Assembly: GCA_965178525.1 (NCBI GenBank)
Contig: CBCXVS010000051.1
Span: 1-31,442 of the forward strand
Source: CBCXVS01 sp965178525
Lineage (GTDB): Bacteria; Tectomicrobia; Entotheonellia; Entotheonellales; Entotheonellaceae
Length of the DNA: 31,442 bases
Direction: 5' to 3'
Shown here: positions 8,535 to 17,698 of the stretch, one piece after another
Position numbering within the stretch: position 1 is the first letter of the stretch
Layout of the letters: each line of letters begins with the position of its first letter
Notes under the pieces: model-generated
Database searches by the model: none
Seen by the model: the letters and a program-made list of their open reading frames with translations, nothing else
Told to the model about the DNA's origin: nothing
Made by a program: the position numbers and the translations under genes

Positions 8535-8811
8535 GACGCTGAATACAGAAATCTGGCCGGCCTGCTGTCGGAACGATGCGGCCGTACTCGCCGAGATCGA
8601 CCGGGTCCGGGCCCTGCCATCTGCGCGTATGCAGGATAAACTCGCCTTCTTAGTCGCCTTGAGATACTTTGAGCAACACCGTCAGGTGCAGGATCACGCG
8701 CAACGACGCAAATTTCGGCTTAGTCAAGCGATTTGGGCCAGCCGATATGACTCGCTACACGCTCGGCAACCGCTGGTCGATAACGCGATTATTGTGTTTC
8801 CTGAGGAGTAG
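8488..8811 (+). CDS. Hypothetical protein, overlapping the phosphoesterase 3' end
   Basis: A frame of up to 107 residues that I do not recognise. Translation could begin at GTG 8488, inside the phosphoesterase gene, but no ribosome site is visible; TTG 8503 or ATG 8629 are alternatives. The C-terminal two-thirds looks like a real charged helical protein (for example QDKLAFLVALRYFEQHR). It ends with TAG at 8809-8811, and its last codons contain GAGGAG, the ribosome site of the ceramidase-like gene, so the two are likely coupled. It is in frame with that gene, but the lipoprotein signal directly after the TAG argues that this stop is real. It may instead be a frameshifted extension of the phosphoesterase. 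Confidence 0.5.
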   Translation: MTHHRLLRLNPTRADETLNTEIWPACCRNDAAVLAEIDRVRALPSARMQDKLAFLVALRYFEQHRQVQDHAQRRKFRLSQAIWASRYDSLHARQPLVDNAIIVFPEE

Positions 8812-8814
8812 ATG

Positions 8815-10986
8815 ATGGTATTTAGGGCACCTTGGCCTCTGCTGCTCGTGCTCGTGTTCTGGCTCCCTGCCTGCACGCAAATCGTTGGCACGATTGCCCC
8901 GCCCGTGGCCTTGCCGCCGTCCAACATGTTCCGTGCCGGGGCGGCCAAGGGCGATCTCACACCGATGCCGGGCTTGCCCATGGGCGGGCACGCGATTGGT
9001 GGCACGATTGCCCGTGGCTATTGGACCCGGTTGTTTGCCCGAGCGATTTACCTCGAGGATATGAATGGCCGCGCTATGGTGCTGGTCGCCTGCGATGTCT
9101 GGGCCGTGCCAGCAGGATTGGGCGATCGCGTGGCGGAACTTGTCCAGACCCAGGCGGCATTACGTCACCTGGGCCGAGAGCAGATCGTGTTGGCGGCGAC
9201 CCATACCCATCAGAGTCCGGGTAACTTCTCGAGTGCCAAAGGCTACAACGACTTTGCCCAGCGCTGGGCCGGATTTCATCCTCCGCTGTTCGAGTTCCTG
9301 GCGCATCGCATCATGCAGGCCATCTCCGTGGCGTTTCGGCATCGTCAGCCTGCAACCCTTAAGTGGCTTGACACCTCGGTGCCCGGCTTGGCGCGTAATC
9401 GCAGCGTCGAGGCATTTCTCCTCAATCCGGAGAGTTCCACCATTCTGCAAAAACACGCGACATTGCCTGTCCCGGACGATGTGTCTCCGGACGACAGGGT
9501 GTTGTACCATGCGGTTGATCCGCGGCTCACACTCTTGCATATTGAGCCTCTGGCGGAGCCGGGTGCAACAATCGCCATGGCGGCTTTCGTTGCCGTGCAT
9601 CCGACGTCGATGCGTGCGACCGCCGAAGTGTACAACAGCGATCTCTTTGGCGTTGCCGCCACCTTGGCGGAGCAGCGCTTGCGCACCGCTTCACAAGACG
9701 CCGTCGTGGCGATTTTCAATGGGGCTCTAGGGGATATTTCGCCAGCCTGGAAGCAGCAGGACCGGCGCGATACCATGCGCCTGGGCCGTCTGCTGGCGGA
9801 CAAGATGGTCGCGCCTGGCGTTGCAGCCGTATCAATTGAGGTGGTGATTGAGAACCGCTTTGCGCTGACTCCTTTAGCCGGAAGTTGCTTTGTAGAAAAG
9901 TCGACAACCGAAAAGAATCAGCCGGTCGAGCGTTGCACAGCCGAACAGCCGCTACCGGGTGTCGGCTTACTCGGTGGGGCGGAGGATGGCCGTAGCGTTT
10001 TGTATACGCTCGGCTTTCAAGAGGGTATGAAGCGCAAAGACGCGCTTGATGCCAAACATGGCACGAACCAACCGGCCCTGGATCCGACGTTTCTTCCCTA
10101 CCGTTCGCGCCTTGCGATCACCCGTTTCGTATTGTCCAGCAATGATATACCGCAGGACGTGCCTCTAGGCATGTACCGTCTTGGCCGCTCTCTCGCCATT
10201 GCAACGTTACCTGGCGAATTCACGATGGTCATGGGGCGTCGTGTTGCCGATACCTTGCGCTAGGCATTGACACCACGGCCCGAGCGCGTCTTGTTGATCG
10301 GGCTTGCCAATGAGTATGCGTCCTATTTCACCACGCCGGAAGAGTACGCGGCGCAACACTATGAGGGCGCGTCAACATTGTATGGAACGTATTCAGGCCC
10401 CCTGCTGGCAGATCGGCTCCGCCAGCTCGCTACGACGTCGCCTCTCGTGCCGCAAGAACGGCGTTTTTCCTATCGGCCGGGCCGTACGCGGCCGTTCCGG
10501 TTTGGCGATATTGGGGCGCCGCCACCCGTCCCGGATGACGGACTCGAGCCGGTGGCGCTCAACCTGCAGACGGGTTTGCCCGTTCACGACTTTCCACGGT
10601 TTTGCTGGCAGGATGAGATTCCCGAATTTTCTATGCCCTACCAGGACCATGTCGAGGTGACACCGCACGTCGCGATCCATCATCGGCAGGGAACGGCCTG
10701 GCGCGTATTGCGCCTTGACGGAGCGGGGCAGACCGACATGGGGCTGAATTTCATCACGATGGGCATCGCGCAGGCATATGGGCGCACGACATGGTGTGCG
10801 ATCTGGATGCCTCCCGATGCGGTTGATCCCACCCTGCCCCTGCGCTTTTGGGTACGCACATTACGCGGCCAGGCGCGATGCTCCCAGGCGTTCCGGCTAC
10901 AGGATACCGACCCCCTCATTGCCCGCAAGCGGGTCTGTGAGCCTGACCAACAACCTCTGCCCCAGGCCTTGCGCCTGCATCGGTAG
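8815..10986 (+). pseudogene. Neutral/alkaline ceramidase-like lipoprotein, interrupted by in-frame TAG
   Basis: Neutral ceramidases cleave the amide of ceramides outside the cytoplasm using a zinc-bound serine. The frame begins with a lipoprotein signal (LPAC, Cys20) after GAGGAG with a 6-nt spacer. It shows ATHTHQ at about 128-133 (zinc His), VAVHPTSM (second zinc His), GDISP (nucleophile Ser) and PGEFTMVMGRR (zinc Glu). TAG at 10261-10263 is codon 483. Without any frame change the protein resumes ALTPRPERVLLIGLANEY...TTPEEY...QHYEG, which in this family carries the tyrosine zinc ligand, and then a C-terminal Ig-like domain ending at 10986. The full frame is 723 residues, normal for the family. 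A truncated product would lack a metal ligand and a domain. CAG to TAG (Arg-Gln-Ala-Leu) is the simplest origin; readthrough or assembly error is possible. Confidence 0.85.
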
Positions 10987-11036
10987 ACAAACATGCGGCA
11001 TTCAACATCCGTTTCCGCATGCCGCGTGCCGCGTCC

Positions 11037-12380
11037 TCAGTCCAAATACCTTCTTGGATCGGTAAGGCGTCCTTCGATGGCGCTGGCGACCACTGTTGCC
11101 GGGCTGCCCAGAAAGATCCGAGCATCCGGCGATCCCATCCGTCCTTGATAATTCCGGTTGCTGGAACTGATCATTTTAGACTGGCCGGACAGCACGCCCA
11201 TGTGGCTGCCAAAGCAAGGGCCGCAGTTAGACGATTCAATATTGGCGCCGGCTTTGATAAAGACCTGGAGAATGCCTTCATCCATAGCGCGTTCGTAGAC
11301 CTGACGGCTGGCCGGAATGACGATGAGATTGACTTCCGGATGGACCTTGTGGCCCCGTAACACCTCGGCTCCTGCGACCAAATCTTCGTACCGCCCGTTC
11401 GTACAAGCTCCCAAAAACGCTTCGGTAATGGCATCGTCCTGCACCGTTGCGAAGGTCGCCGTGGGTTCCCGCTGACTGCGCTTGATCATGTCCTGCACCT
11501 GCGAAATCGGCGTGGTGTTAGCTGGCTGGTGCGGGAAGGAGACGATCGGTTCGAGTGCGGAGAGATCGATGCTCATGGTCTCGGCATAATCGGCATCCGG
11601 ATCGCTATCGATCGGCTCCACCGGCCATTGCGCTCGTCCCTCTAAATACGTTGCCGTCACCTCGTCATACCCCATGATGCCGGTCCGGGCGCTCATTTCA
11701 ACCGCCATGTTACAGATGGTCGTGCGGGCATCCATGCTCAAGCTGTGGAGACCCGGGCCGGTAAATTCGGCCACCCGCTTGGAACAGCCGCCCGCGCCCA
11801 TGCGCCCGATAATATGCAAGATAATGTCTTTGGAATAGACGCCTTTGGGCAGGGCGCCGGTGAGTTCGAACTTGAACGACTCCGGCACCACGAAATCGTA
11901 CAGATGGCCGGTGGTCATGGCGTACAGCGCATCCGTCGTGCCGACGCCAAACGCCAGGGTCCCCAAGGCGCCGTTGGTGTCGGTGTGGGAATCGGTGCCC
12001 AGGACGACGTCCCAGGGCACGATGTGACCATCTTCAATGAGCACGACGTGTTCGATCCCATCGCCTTCTTTATACGCTTTGATGCCGCGCTCTTTGGCGA
12101 ATGCCTGCATGCGTTTGACGCCCTCCGCAATCGCAATCGCAAAGGTTGGCACGGAATGGTCCGGCATAAAAAACACTCGCTTCGGATCAAATACCTGTGC
12201 CGGTTGGCCATACTTGTCAAAAATATCCGAAAAATCCTGCAGAAATCCCTCGATCGCCGGCGGGCCGATGACATCGTTAAAAAACAATTTCGTAATCGGT
12301 AGCCGTTCGATCTTTTCCCCGGCAACTACCGGCCTGCCGGCCTGCCGGGAAACGATTTTTTCCACCATCGTCTGTCCCAT
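11037..12380 (-). CDS. leuC: 3-isopropylmalate dehydratase large subunit (LeuC/homoaconitase type)
   Basis: A 447-aa aconitase-superfamily large subunit. With the small subunit upstream it isomerises 2- to 3-isopropylmalate in leucine synthesis. The three [4Fe-4S] cysteines are visible: C326 (GACTNGR), C386 and C389 (NCGPCFG). GTDSHTDTNGALG at 128-140 is a family signature. It starts at ATG 12380 after GGAGGAG, 20 bp behind the small-subunit stop, so the two form an operon. The short archaeal/thermophile-type length leaves homoaconitase or another 2-alkylmalate as possible substrates. leuA and leuB are not in the window. Confidence 0.9.
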   Translation of the reverse strand: MGQTMVEKIVSRQAGRPVVAGEKIERLPITKLFFNDVIGPPAIEGFLQDFSDIFDKYGQPAQVFDPKRVFFMPDHSVPTFAIAIAEGVKRMQAFAKERGIKAYKEGDGIEHVVLIEDGHIVPWDVVLGTDSHTDTNGALGTLAFGVGTTDALYAMTTGHLYDFVVPESFKFELTGALPKGVYSKDIILHIIGRMGAGGCSKRVAEFTGPGLHSLSMDARTTICNMAVEMSARTGIMGYDEVTATYLEGRAQWPVEPIDSDPDADYAETMSIDLSALEPIVSFPHQPANTTPISQVQDMIKRSQREPTATFATVQDDAITEAFLGACTNGRYEDLVAGAEVLRGHKVHPEVNLIVIPASRQVYERAMDEGILQVFIKAGANIESSNCGPCFGSHMGVLSGQSKMISSSNRNYQGRMGSPDARIFLGSPATVVASAIEGRLTDPRRYLD

Positions 12381-12400
12381 AGCGCTCCTCCTGGTTGCCG

Positions 12401-12916
12401 TTATGTCGCGGCTTTGAGAATGTCTTCGAGATGGCTGCGCACCCGTCCGACCATGCCGCCTTGCTTGAACGTGCTCTGGTCATCGGGGTTCATCTCAAAT
12501 CTGAACGTCGTCCCTTGCATCTTGTTTTCAATGGTGAACGTGTCCAAATCGACGCTCAATTCATCCCCGGCTTGGAAGCCAGAAATATCGGGGACGGCAA
12601 TGAGCACGAGGCCGTTACTGAGTGAATTGCGGTAAAAAATGTCAGGATACGACTGCGCGATGACGCATACCACATCATTTTCTTTGATGGCATAGACGGC
12701 TTGTTCCCGACTCGAGCCGCAGCCAAAATTCTCCCCGCCAATGACAATATTGGTGGACGTCTGCTGACACCGTTCCCGAAATTCGGGATCGGCTTTGCTA
12801 AAGGCATGGGTCGCAAAGAACTGCCGTTCCGTGCTGAGCTGCAGATAAGACGCCGGAATAATGTCATCTGTATTGATATCGTTGCCATAGACCGACGTCA
12901 CCGTTCCTGTGATCAT
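12401..12916 (-). CDS. leuD: 3-isopropylmalate dehydratase small subunit (LeuD type)
   Basis: A 171-aa swivelling-domain subunit. It has NTDDIIPASYL at 15-25 and GGENFGCGSSREQA at about 60-73, the conserved substrate-binding loop. The loop that discriminates 2-alkylmalate substrates in archaeal-type enzymes reads YLQL at 24-27, which matches neither of the textbook loops I know, so leucine specificity is inferred. The ATG at 12916 is preceded by AGGGAGGA. It is the first gene of the leuDC operon. Confidence 0.9.
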   Translation of the reverse strand: MITGTVTSVYGNDINTDDIIPASYLQLSTERQFFATHAFSKADPEFRERCQQTSTNIVIGGENFGCGSSREQAVYAIKENDVVCVIAQSYPDIFYRNSLSNGLVLIAVPDISGFQAGDELSVDLDTFTIENKMQGTTFRFEMNPDDQSTFKQGGMVGRVRSHLEDILKAAT

Positions 12917-13339
12917 ACGATTCCTCCCTACATGTTATAGATATGGCGCTCATCATACACGAGCAAGCGGCTAAGCGCGACCAACTCGCTGTATATCCTA
13001 CGAGCTACGCGGAACGCGCTTGTTATGGTGTCGTCCTGTGAGGGTCAGTCGCTGTGCACAATGGTCTACCTAGTTTTCTCTGAAAACATGGTCAAGCTGA
13101 TGTTGTTCAGGGACCTATAGGTCCAACAGGGGTGAGAAGGCACACTTCAGCCCCATAATGACCAACGAAGGTACCATCAAGTCGATTGCAGGTGCAAGCG
13201 CATCTGATGTGAGCACAAGCCGGATCCGTCACGTTTGTGCTACGTTTTGGTAGCGCCCTCAACGGGAATTTGCATTCTCCCCGTCCTCCGCCGTCGCCTC
13301 GGTCGGGTCCGACGCCGCTTCGTGGACATGTAGGCCCTT
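12917..13339. other. Intergenic stretch without a supported gene
   Basis: This 423-bp stretch should hold the leuDC promoter at its left side, though none is clear. On the plus strand a short frame near 13097-13140 reads VQGPIGPTG, a collagen-like Gly-x-y trace, but it is stopped on both sides. The rest shows no gene I can support on either strand. Confidence 0.4.
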
Positions 13340-13783
13340 TCAGCGCGGCCAGAACTCGTGATCGAGCAACTCGTCGAGCGTCCAGGGACAATCGGCAGGA
13401 AACGACTCATGGTCGTCGCCGTAGTCACTGAGTTCGTCGTGTGCATCTCTGACCGCACGGGGATATGAAAAGGTGCACTCGTGTTGCAATCTGCTACGTA
13501 GACTCGGGTAGCGATCAATCAACTTGTCAATCTCTTTGCGCGCATCGCGTGCACTACGTTTCCAGGCTCGCTCGGGCTCTCTCGATCCCATGGTGTAGGT
13601 GAGTTTGAGTAGATGCACGAGCAAGCGCTGCATTTGACTCTGTAGTGCATCTCGGTGCCTGCCCGCCAAATCATCGACCTCTTCGATTAGGTTGTCCAAG
13701 TCGAGCAAATCAAAGCGTCGCTCCGCGAGAAGCGACGCTTGCTCTTCAGCCCACTTCACAAAATCGGTTTCGTAGAGTGACAC
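13340..13783 (-). CDS. DUF29 family protein
   Basis: A 147-aa protein matching the DUF29 pattern: MSLYETDFVKWAEEQASLL at the start, LDLDNLIEEVDDLAG in the middle, then a helical LLVHLLKL segment and a C-terminal LDELLDHEFWP. DUF29 proteins are small, helical, often present in many copies in cyanobacteria and other environmental bacteria, and of unknown function. I chose GTG 13783, which gives the family start MSLYETDF and has AAGGGGAG 8 nt upstream; an in-frame TTG at 13816 is less likely. The gene stands alone between leuDC and decayed genes. Confidence 0.85.
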   Translation of the reverse strand: MSLYETDFVKWAEEQASLLAERRFDLLDLDNLIEEVDDLAGRHRDALQSQMQRLLVHLLKLTYTMGSREPERAWKRSARDARKEIDKLIDRYPSLRSRLQHECTFSYPRAVRDAHDELSDYGDDHESFPADCPWTLDELLDHEFWPR

Positions 13784-13970
13784 CTTGTCAACTCCCCTTT
13801 GGTGCTTTGTCCTCAAGACTTAACTTCTAACACCCTATATTATCACGTAAACAAGACAGGATCAGATCTGGAACTGTGAAGTTATTGATACCGTGCTATG
13901 TCGTGATGTAAGACTCAAGACCTGACCCTAGAATGCTTATCACAAGTGCAGCAGATGTGACAACAGCTTC

Positions 13971-14177
13971 TCAGCCCGACCGTTTTCGAGCGGACGCCAT
14001 GGGTTTCAGAGTAATGGGGACAATCACGTCGCGGTCATGAATCACGACCCATTGCCGCACCTGTGTGTAGCCGTCTCGTGTCACGAGGATATCATAGCGT
14101 CCCGGGTGCGGCGTGATGCCGGGCTGATACTTCGGACGGATATTCATAATCTTGATAGCACTATCTGCAGGGGTGGC
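13971..14177 (-). pseudogene. PEGA-like domain remnant
   Basis: About 68 codons read TPADSAIKIMNIRPKYQPG, then PGRYDILVTRDGY and a W-V-V-I-HDRDVIVPITL strand. This is the pattern of PEGA-like beta domains found N-terminal in surface or caspase-like proteins. There is no start codon or ribosome site: the frame simply emerges, shifted by one frame, from the tail of the beta-helix gene and ends at TGA 13971. It is best read as the 3' or internal remnant of a deleted gene, joined to its neighbour by a rearrangement near 14161-14180. Confidence 0.6.
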
Positions 14178-15354
14178 CTTGGAGGTCGCACACCCATTGC
14201 TGACGCGGTTCGTCGAAACGCCATGTGTGCACCCACTGTCCGGATTCGTCCATGACCCACCGCCCATCATGCAGATGCGCCTGCAGAATGCCTAAGCCCG
14301 TTTGCAACTGCTCACGGGTGTAGAAGGTGGGGCGGGTGCCGTCGAGTTCTTCTTGCAGCAGTTGACACTCCAGCCGCAAGGTGCCTTGCATAAGGTCTTG
14401 CAACCGTCCGGACTCGGCGCCGAGGAGCGTCTGCATTTTTTTGATGGTGTTCAGGATAATACCCGGTTTTTTCTCCAGCACCCAACCCAAGCGGTGTGAG
14501 CGCGGCGAGAGGTCACCGGCGTAGGCAAAGGCCGGAATGCGGCCGGTGAGCTTGTTTTCCACAAAGCTGCCGAAGCCGAGAATCGTGAGATCCTGCCGCC
14601 GCAGGAGATCGAATGGACTGGGGTGCCCGCCCGGCTGGCCGTAGCGGTTGATGACGCGGCAGTTGATACAAACAAACGCGCTATACACCACCGCCGTGCC
14701 TTTGGCGCTCCCCGTACTTTCGGCAATCGAGGCAGCTGCCAGCGGCTCCCCACCGTAGTTGGCGAACACGGTGCCGGCACCGATGTTGCTGGCGTTGGGG
14801 AGGCCGCTCAGGATATGTTCACGGCCATCGGCCGTCAGGATCGGATAGGCAGCCGGGGCCAGGAGGCTGAGGTAGGAGCTGTAGTGCTCACTCACGAACC
14901 CGGCGCCGATGATCAGCGTTTTGCTGACTTCCGACTCCAGGTTTCACGACGCGGCCGTGCGGCTATGGGTGATATTGGCAAAACTGCGCAAGGCGTTGTG
15001 GGGGCCGATATGACTATACGCAATGGAGGCGCTGAAGCCGTCGCTGCCGTCTTCCACAACCGTGTTGAGCAGGCGCGAGTTACTCAACGTCACGCCATGG
15101 CCAAGACGCGTCTGCCGTTGCTCCACTGCCGCATCACAGAAGGCAAACGCGCCGGATATGCCAGTGGACTGCACATGGCAGTTAATCAGGGTCACATGAT
15201 CGCCGATGATGACAGGCCAGTCCGGGTGACCGTCGATGACGGAGTTGAGAATGCGGCAATGCTGGCCCACCTCCGCATGTCGCAGGACACTCTGTTGCAC
15301 GTCCGTCTCTGCGTCTACACTCACGGTTGTATCAATTCCTGCAACGACATTCAA
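14161..15354 (-). pseudogene. Left-handed beta-helix (hexapeptide-repeat) protein, interrupted by in-frame TGA
   Basis: A frame of 397 codons with hexapeptide repeats like those of GlmU and other acyl- or nucleotidyl-transferases, for example ILNSVIDGHPDWPVIIGDHVTLINC and ASNIGAGTVFANYGG. A single TGA at 14944-14946 splits it after SRTAAS; the same frame continues NLESEVSKTLIIGAGFV and the helix repeats on both sides look intact. CGA to TGA is the simplest cause. The start is TTG 15354, supported by AAGGAG with a 7-nt spacer, with an in-frame TAG just upstream. The C-terminal 80 residues leave the helix and are alpha-helical then Trp-rich. It ends at TAG 14161, overlapping the PEGA-like remnant. 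No transferase active site is clear, so the function is unassigned. Confidence 0.75.
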
Positions 15355-15483
15355 ACCCTAGCTCCTTCCGCTTGGTATCTTGGTGTGCTTCCAACCTTCG
15401 GGTAATAGTAACTCAGCTTTGCTTGACAAATCTACCACAGTCGCGTGCAATACACCTTACTTACATCGCAAAGGAGAGACGGC

Positions 15484-16362
15484 ATGCAATTCGGAGCGCA
15501 TATTTTTGGGATCGGCGCGCTAGCTGACCCGCAGACCTTGGGGGATGTGGCGCGCCTGGCCGAGAGCCTCGGGTACCACTCGGTTTTTGTGGCCGATCAT
15601 CTGGTGCTACCGCGCGGCCTCGAATCCAAATATCCCTATTCCGGGGATGGGCGTTTTCCCTACGCGCCAGATCAGGATTGGCTCGATCCAATGGTGGCGC
15701 TAGGCTATCTCGCGGGCCAAACCCGCACCATTCGCCTGGGTACGAGTGTCACCGTTGTGCCGATGCGCCACCCGATTGTGACGGCCAAACAGATTGTTTC
15801 GGCGGATCACCTATCCGGCGGGCGGGTCATTTTTGGGGCCGGAGTGGGCTGGATGGCGGAGGAATTCGCTCTCCTCGGGGCGTCTTTTCGTGACCGCGGC
15901 CGCCGAATGGATGAGTATCTCCGGTTGATGAAAGTCCTCTGGACTAAAGAAAACCCACATTTCGAGGGCGATTATTTTCACGTGGCGGACTGTGGTTTTG
16001 CGCCAAAATCGTCACAGCAACCACATGTGCCCATTTGGGTGGGCGGTGAGAGTGAAGCCGCCCTGCGCCGGGCGGCGCGCTTCGGCAATGGTTGGCACTC
16101 GGCCGGGACATCGCTGGCCGAACTTCCGGGCCAACTGCGTATTTTACGTGAGGCCCTGGCGGAAGCCGGACGCTCGGAGGACGATTTTGTGATCAGTACG
16201 TTTCCGACCGATGCGTTTACCGTGGACCTGATCGAACAATGCGCCGCGCATGGGGTGTCCCACCTGCTGGTTCCGGTTTTTAGTTTCAACCCGGAACGGG
16301 TGAAGCAACGGTTGGAACAGATCGCTACGGAGGTGATTGCACCGTATCAACAGCGGACATAA
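15484..16362 (+). CDS. LLM-class F420-dependent (TIGR03619-like) oxidoreductase
   Basis: A 292-aa luciferase-like TIM-barrel flavin/deazaflavin oxidoreductase. Family features include FVADHLVLP near 37-45, GTSVTVVPMRHPIVTAKQIVSADHLSGGRVIFGAGVGWMAEEF across 95-135, and PIWVGGESEAALRRAARFGNGWH around 184-206. The pattern is that of the Rv2161c-like subgroup usually linked to F420, although FMN cannot be excluded. ATG 15484 follows AAGGAG with a 7-nt spacer. It is divergent from the beta-helix gene and convergent with pspF 16 bp downstream. The substrate is unknown. Confidence 0.88.
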   Translation: MQFGAHIFGIGALADPQTLGDVARLAESLGYHSVFVADHLVLPRGLESKYPYSGDGRFPYAPDQDWLDPMVALGYLAGQTRTIRLGTSVTVVPMRHPIVTAKQIVSADHLSGGRVIFGAGVGWMAEEFALLGASFRDRGRRMDEYLRLMKVLWTKENPHFEGDYFHVADCGFAPKSSQQPHVPIWVGGESEAALRRAARFGNGWHSAGTSLAELPGQLRILREALAEAGRSEDDFVISTFPTDAFTVDLIEQCAAHGVSHLLVPVFSFNPERVKQRLEQIATEVIAPYQQRT

Positions 16363-16378
16363 GCCGCTGCAAAAGTTG

Positions 16379-17422
16379 CTATGTGCTCAACGCGTCGCGA
16401 TATTTCCGGTACAGGCCGCGAAATTGATGGTATGTGAGTCCCAGGATGTTTGCAGCCTTCCGTTGATTGAATTTGGCCTCTTCGAGCGCCTGTTGCAAGA
16501 GCTGGGTTTCAAACGCGCTAATGGCTTTGGTAAACGATCTCTCGTTATCAGTGACGTTTTCAGACGTTTCGTCAGGGCGCTCCGGTGTCTCGGGGGCAAG
16601 CGTGTTGCGGTCACGTGCGAATGGCGACTGAAACGGATTGAACACAATTTCCGTGATCAGCGCGGCATCCGCCTGGTACAGTGCCCGTTCGACCACATTT
16701 TTCAATTCCCGCACGTTTCTCGGCCAGCCATAGGTCTCGAGGGTGTCCAGCGCTTCGTCGCTGAATTGGGGCATGTCCGTGCGTCCCAACTCTAAAGCCA
16801 TGCGTGCCGCAAAATGATTGGCGAGCAACAGAATATCTTCCTTGCGCTGGCGCAGGGGCGGCAGGAAGAGCACATCGAATGACAGGCGATCGAGCAGATC
16901 CGCCTTGAATTGGCCATGTGCCACACGTGCTGGCAGATCGGCATTGGTTGCGCCGATAATGCGGACATCGACTTGGACCGATTGTGTGCTGCCCACCCGT
17001 TCAAAGGTGCCGTATTCGATGACGCGCAAGATTTTTTCTTGGGCCTCCATCGGGATGTTGCCGATTTCATCGAGGAAGAGCGTCCCCTGGTGGGCCGCTT
17101 CGAAGCGGCCGGCACGACGCTGCTCCGCGCCGGTGAAGGCGCCGGCTTCGTAGCCGAAGAGTTCCGAGGCAATGAGCGTCGGCGCTAAGGCCGCACAATT
17201 GAGGGTAACCAGCGGCTGGCCCCAACGTGGTGAGAGATAGTGGAGGCGGGTTGCAGCGATTTCCTTCCCAGTGCCACGCTCCCCAATGAGCAAGACTGGA
17301 CGATCCACGCGCGCGGCGCGAGAGAGGCGTTCCTGAAAGGCCATAAAGGCCTCGGATGTGCCGAGTGCTTCGGGCATACGAGCCGTATTGGTATCAACAA
17401 GGTGTTGTGCTGTGCCAACCAT
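16379..17422 (-). CDS. pspF: PspF-like sigma-54-dependent activator
   Basis: A 347-aa bacterial enhancer-binding protein with no N-terminal sensory domain, like PspF. Walker A GERGTGKE is at 47-54, the sigma-54-contacting GAFTGA loop at 94-99, Walker B GTLFLDEIGN at 113-122, and a C-terminal Fis-type helix-turn-helix around 316-342 (NQRKAANILGLTYHQFRGLYRKY). It would activate the divergent pspA promoter at 17553 as an ATP-driven hexamer, and in known systems is held inactive by PspA. A linker of about 35 residues before the DNA-binding domain is longer than in E. coli PspF. The ribosome site for ATG 17422 is weak (GAGATATGCC). The stop is TAG. Confidence 0.9.
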   Translation of the reverse strand: MVGTAQHLVDTNTARMPEALGTSEAFMAFQERLSRAARVDRPVLLIGERGTGKEIAATRLHYLSPRWGQPLVTLNCAALAPTLIASELFGYEAGAFTGAEQRRAGRFEAAHQGTLFLDEIGNIPMEAQEKILRVIEYGTFERVGSTQSVQVDVRIIGATNADLPARVAHGQFKADLLDRLSFDVLFLPPLRQRKEDILLLANHFAARMALELGRTDMPQFSDEALDTLETYGWPRNVRELKNVVERALYQADAALITEIVFNPFQSPFARDRNTLAPETPERPDETSENVTDNERSFTKAISAFETQLLQQALEEAKFNQRKAANILGLTYHQFRGLYRKYRDALST

Positions 17423-17552
17423 GGCATATCTCGCTATACAATCGTATTTTTCACTTAATATTGGCTATTTTTACTCATACCGTCAAGATCTGATGATGTA
17501 TAGATATTTTATAAGTATTTGAAAAGATTGGTGTAAATATTTTTTACAGAGT

Positions 17553-17568
17553 TGGCATACTTTGTGCT
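17553..17568 (+). promoter_or_regulatory. Sigma-54 promoter of pspA
   Basis: TTGGCATACTTTGTGCT contains GG at 17554-17555 and GC at 17566-17567, exactly 10 nt apart, the sigma-54 -24/-12 signature. It lies about 130 bp before the pspA ATG. The 110 bp upstream are markedly AT-rich, suitable for PspF enhancer binding and DNA bending. Its position between divergent pspF and pspA makes the assignment strong. Confidence 0.75.
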
Positions 17569-17698
17569 CATGCATCGGGTGTGACGGCAACGGACGCGGG
17601 TATCGAGGGCGACTTCACCCCTGACGCCAAGTCCGGAAGCCACAGTGCAATCCAGAGTGTACAAAGGGCGGGTTGGTGGGAAACAGAGGAGCCTATCC

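Noticed and set aside
10995..11025. GCGGCAT...ATGCCGC inverted repeat between the ceramidase and leuC, as a terminator
   Set aside because: Only 7 bp with a 17-nt loop and no T-tract in either direction.
13097..13145. Collagen-like GPIGPTG trace on the plus strand
   Set aside because: Only two Gly-x-y units between stops; too short to call a gene remnant.
13910..13935. CAAGACCTGACCC, similar to ends of REP-associated transposon repeats
   Set aside because: Only one copy with no partner or transposase in the window.
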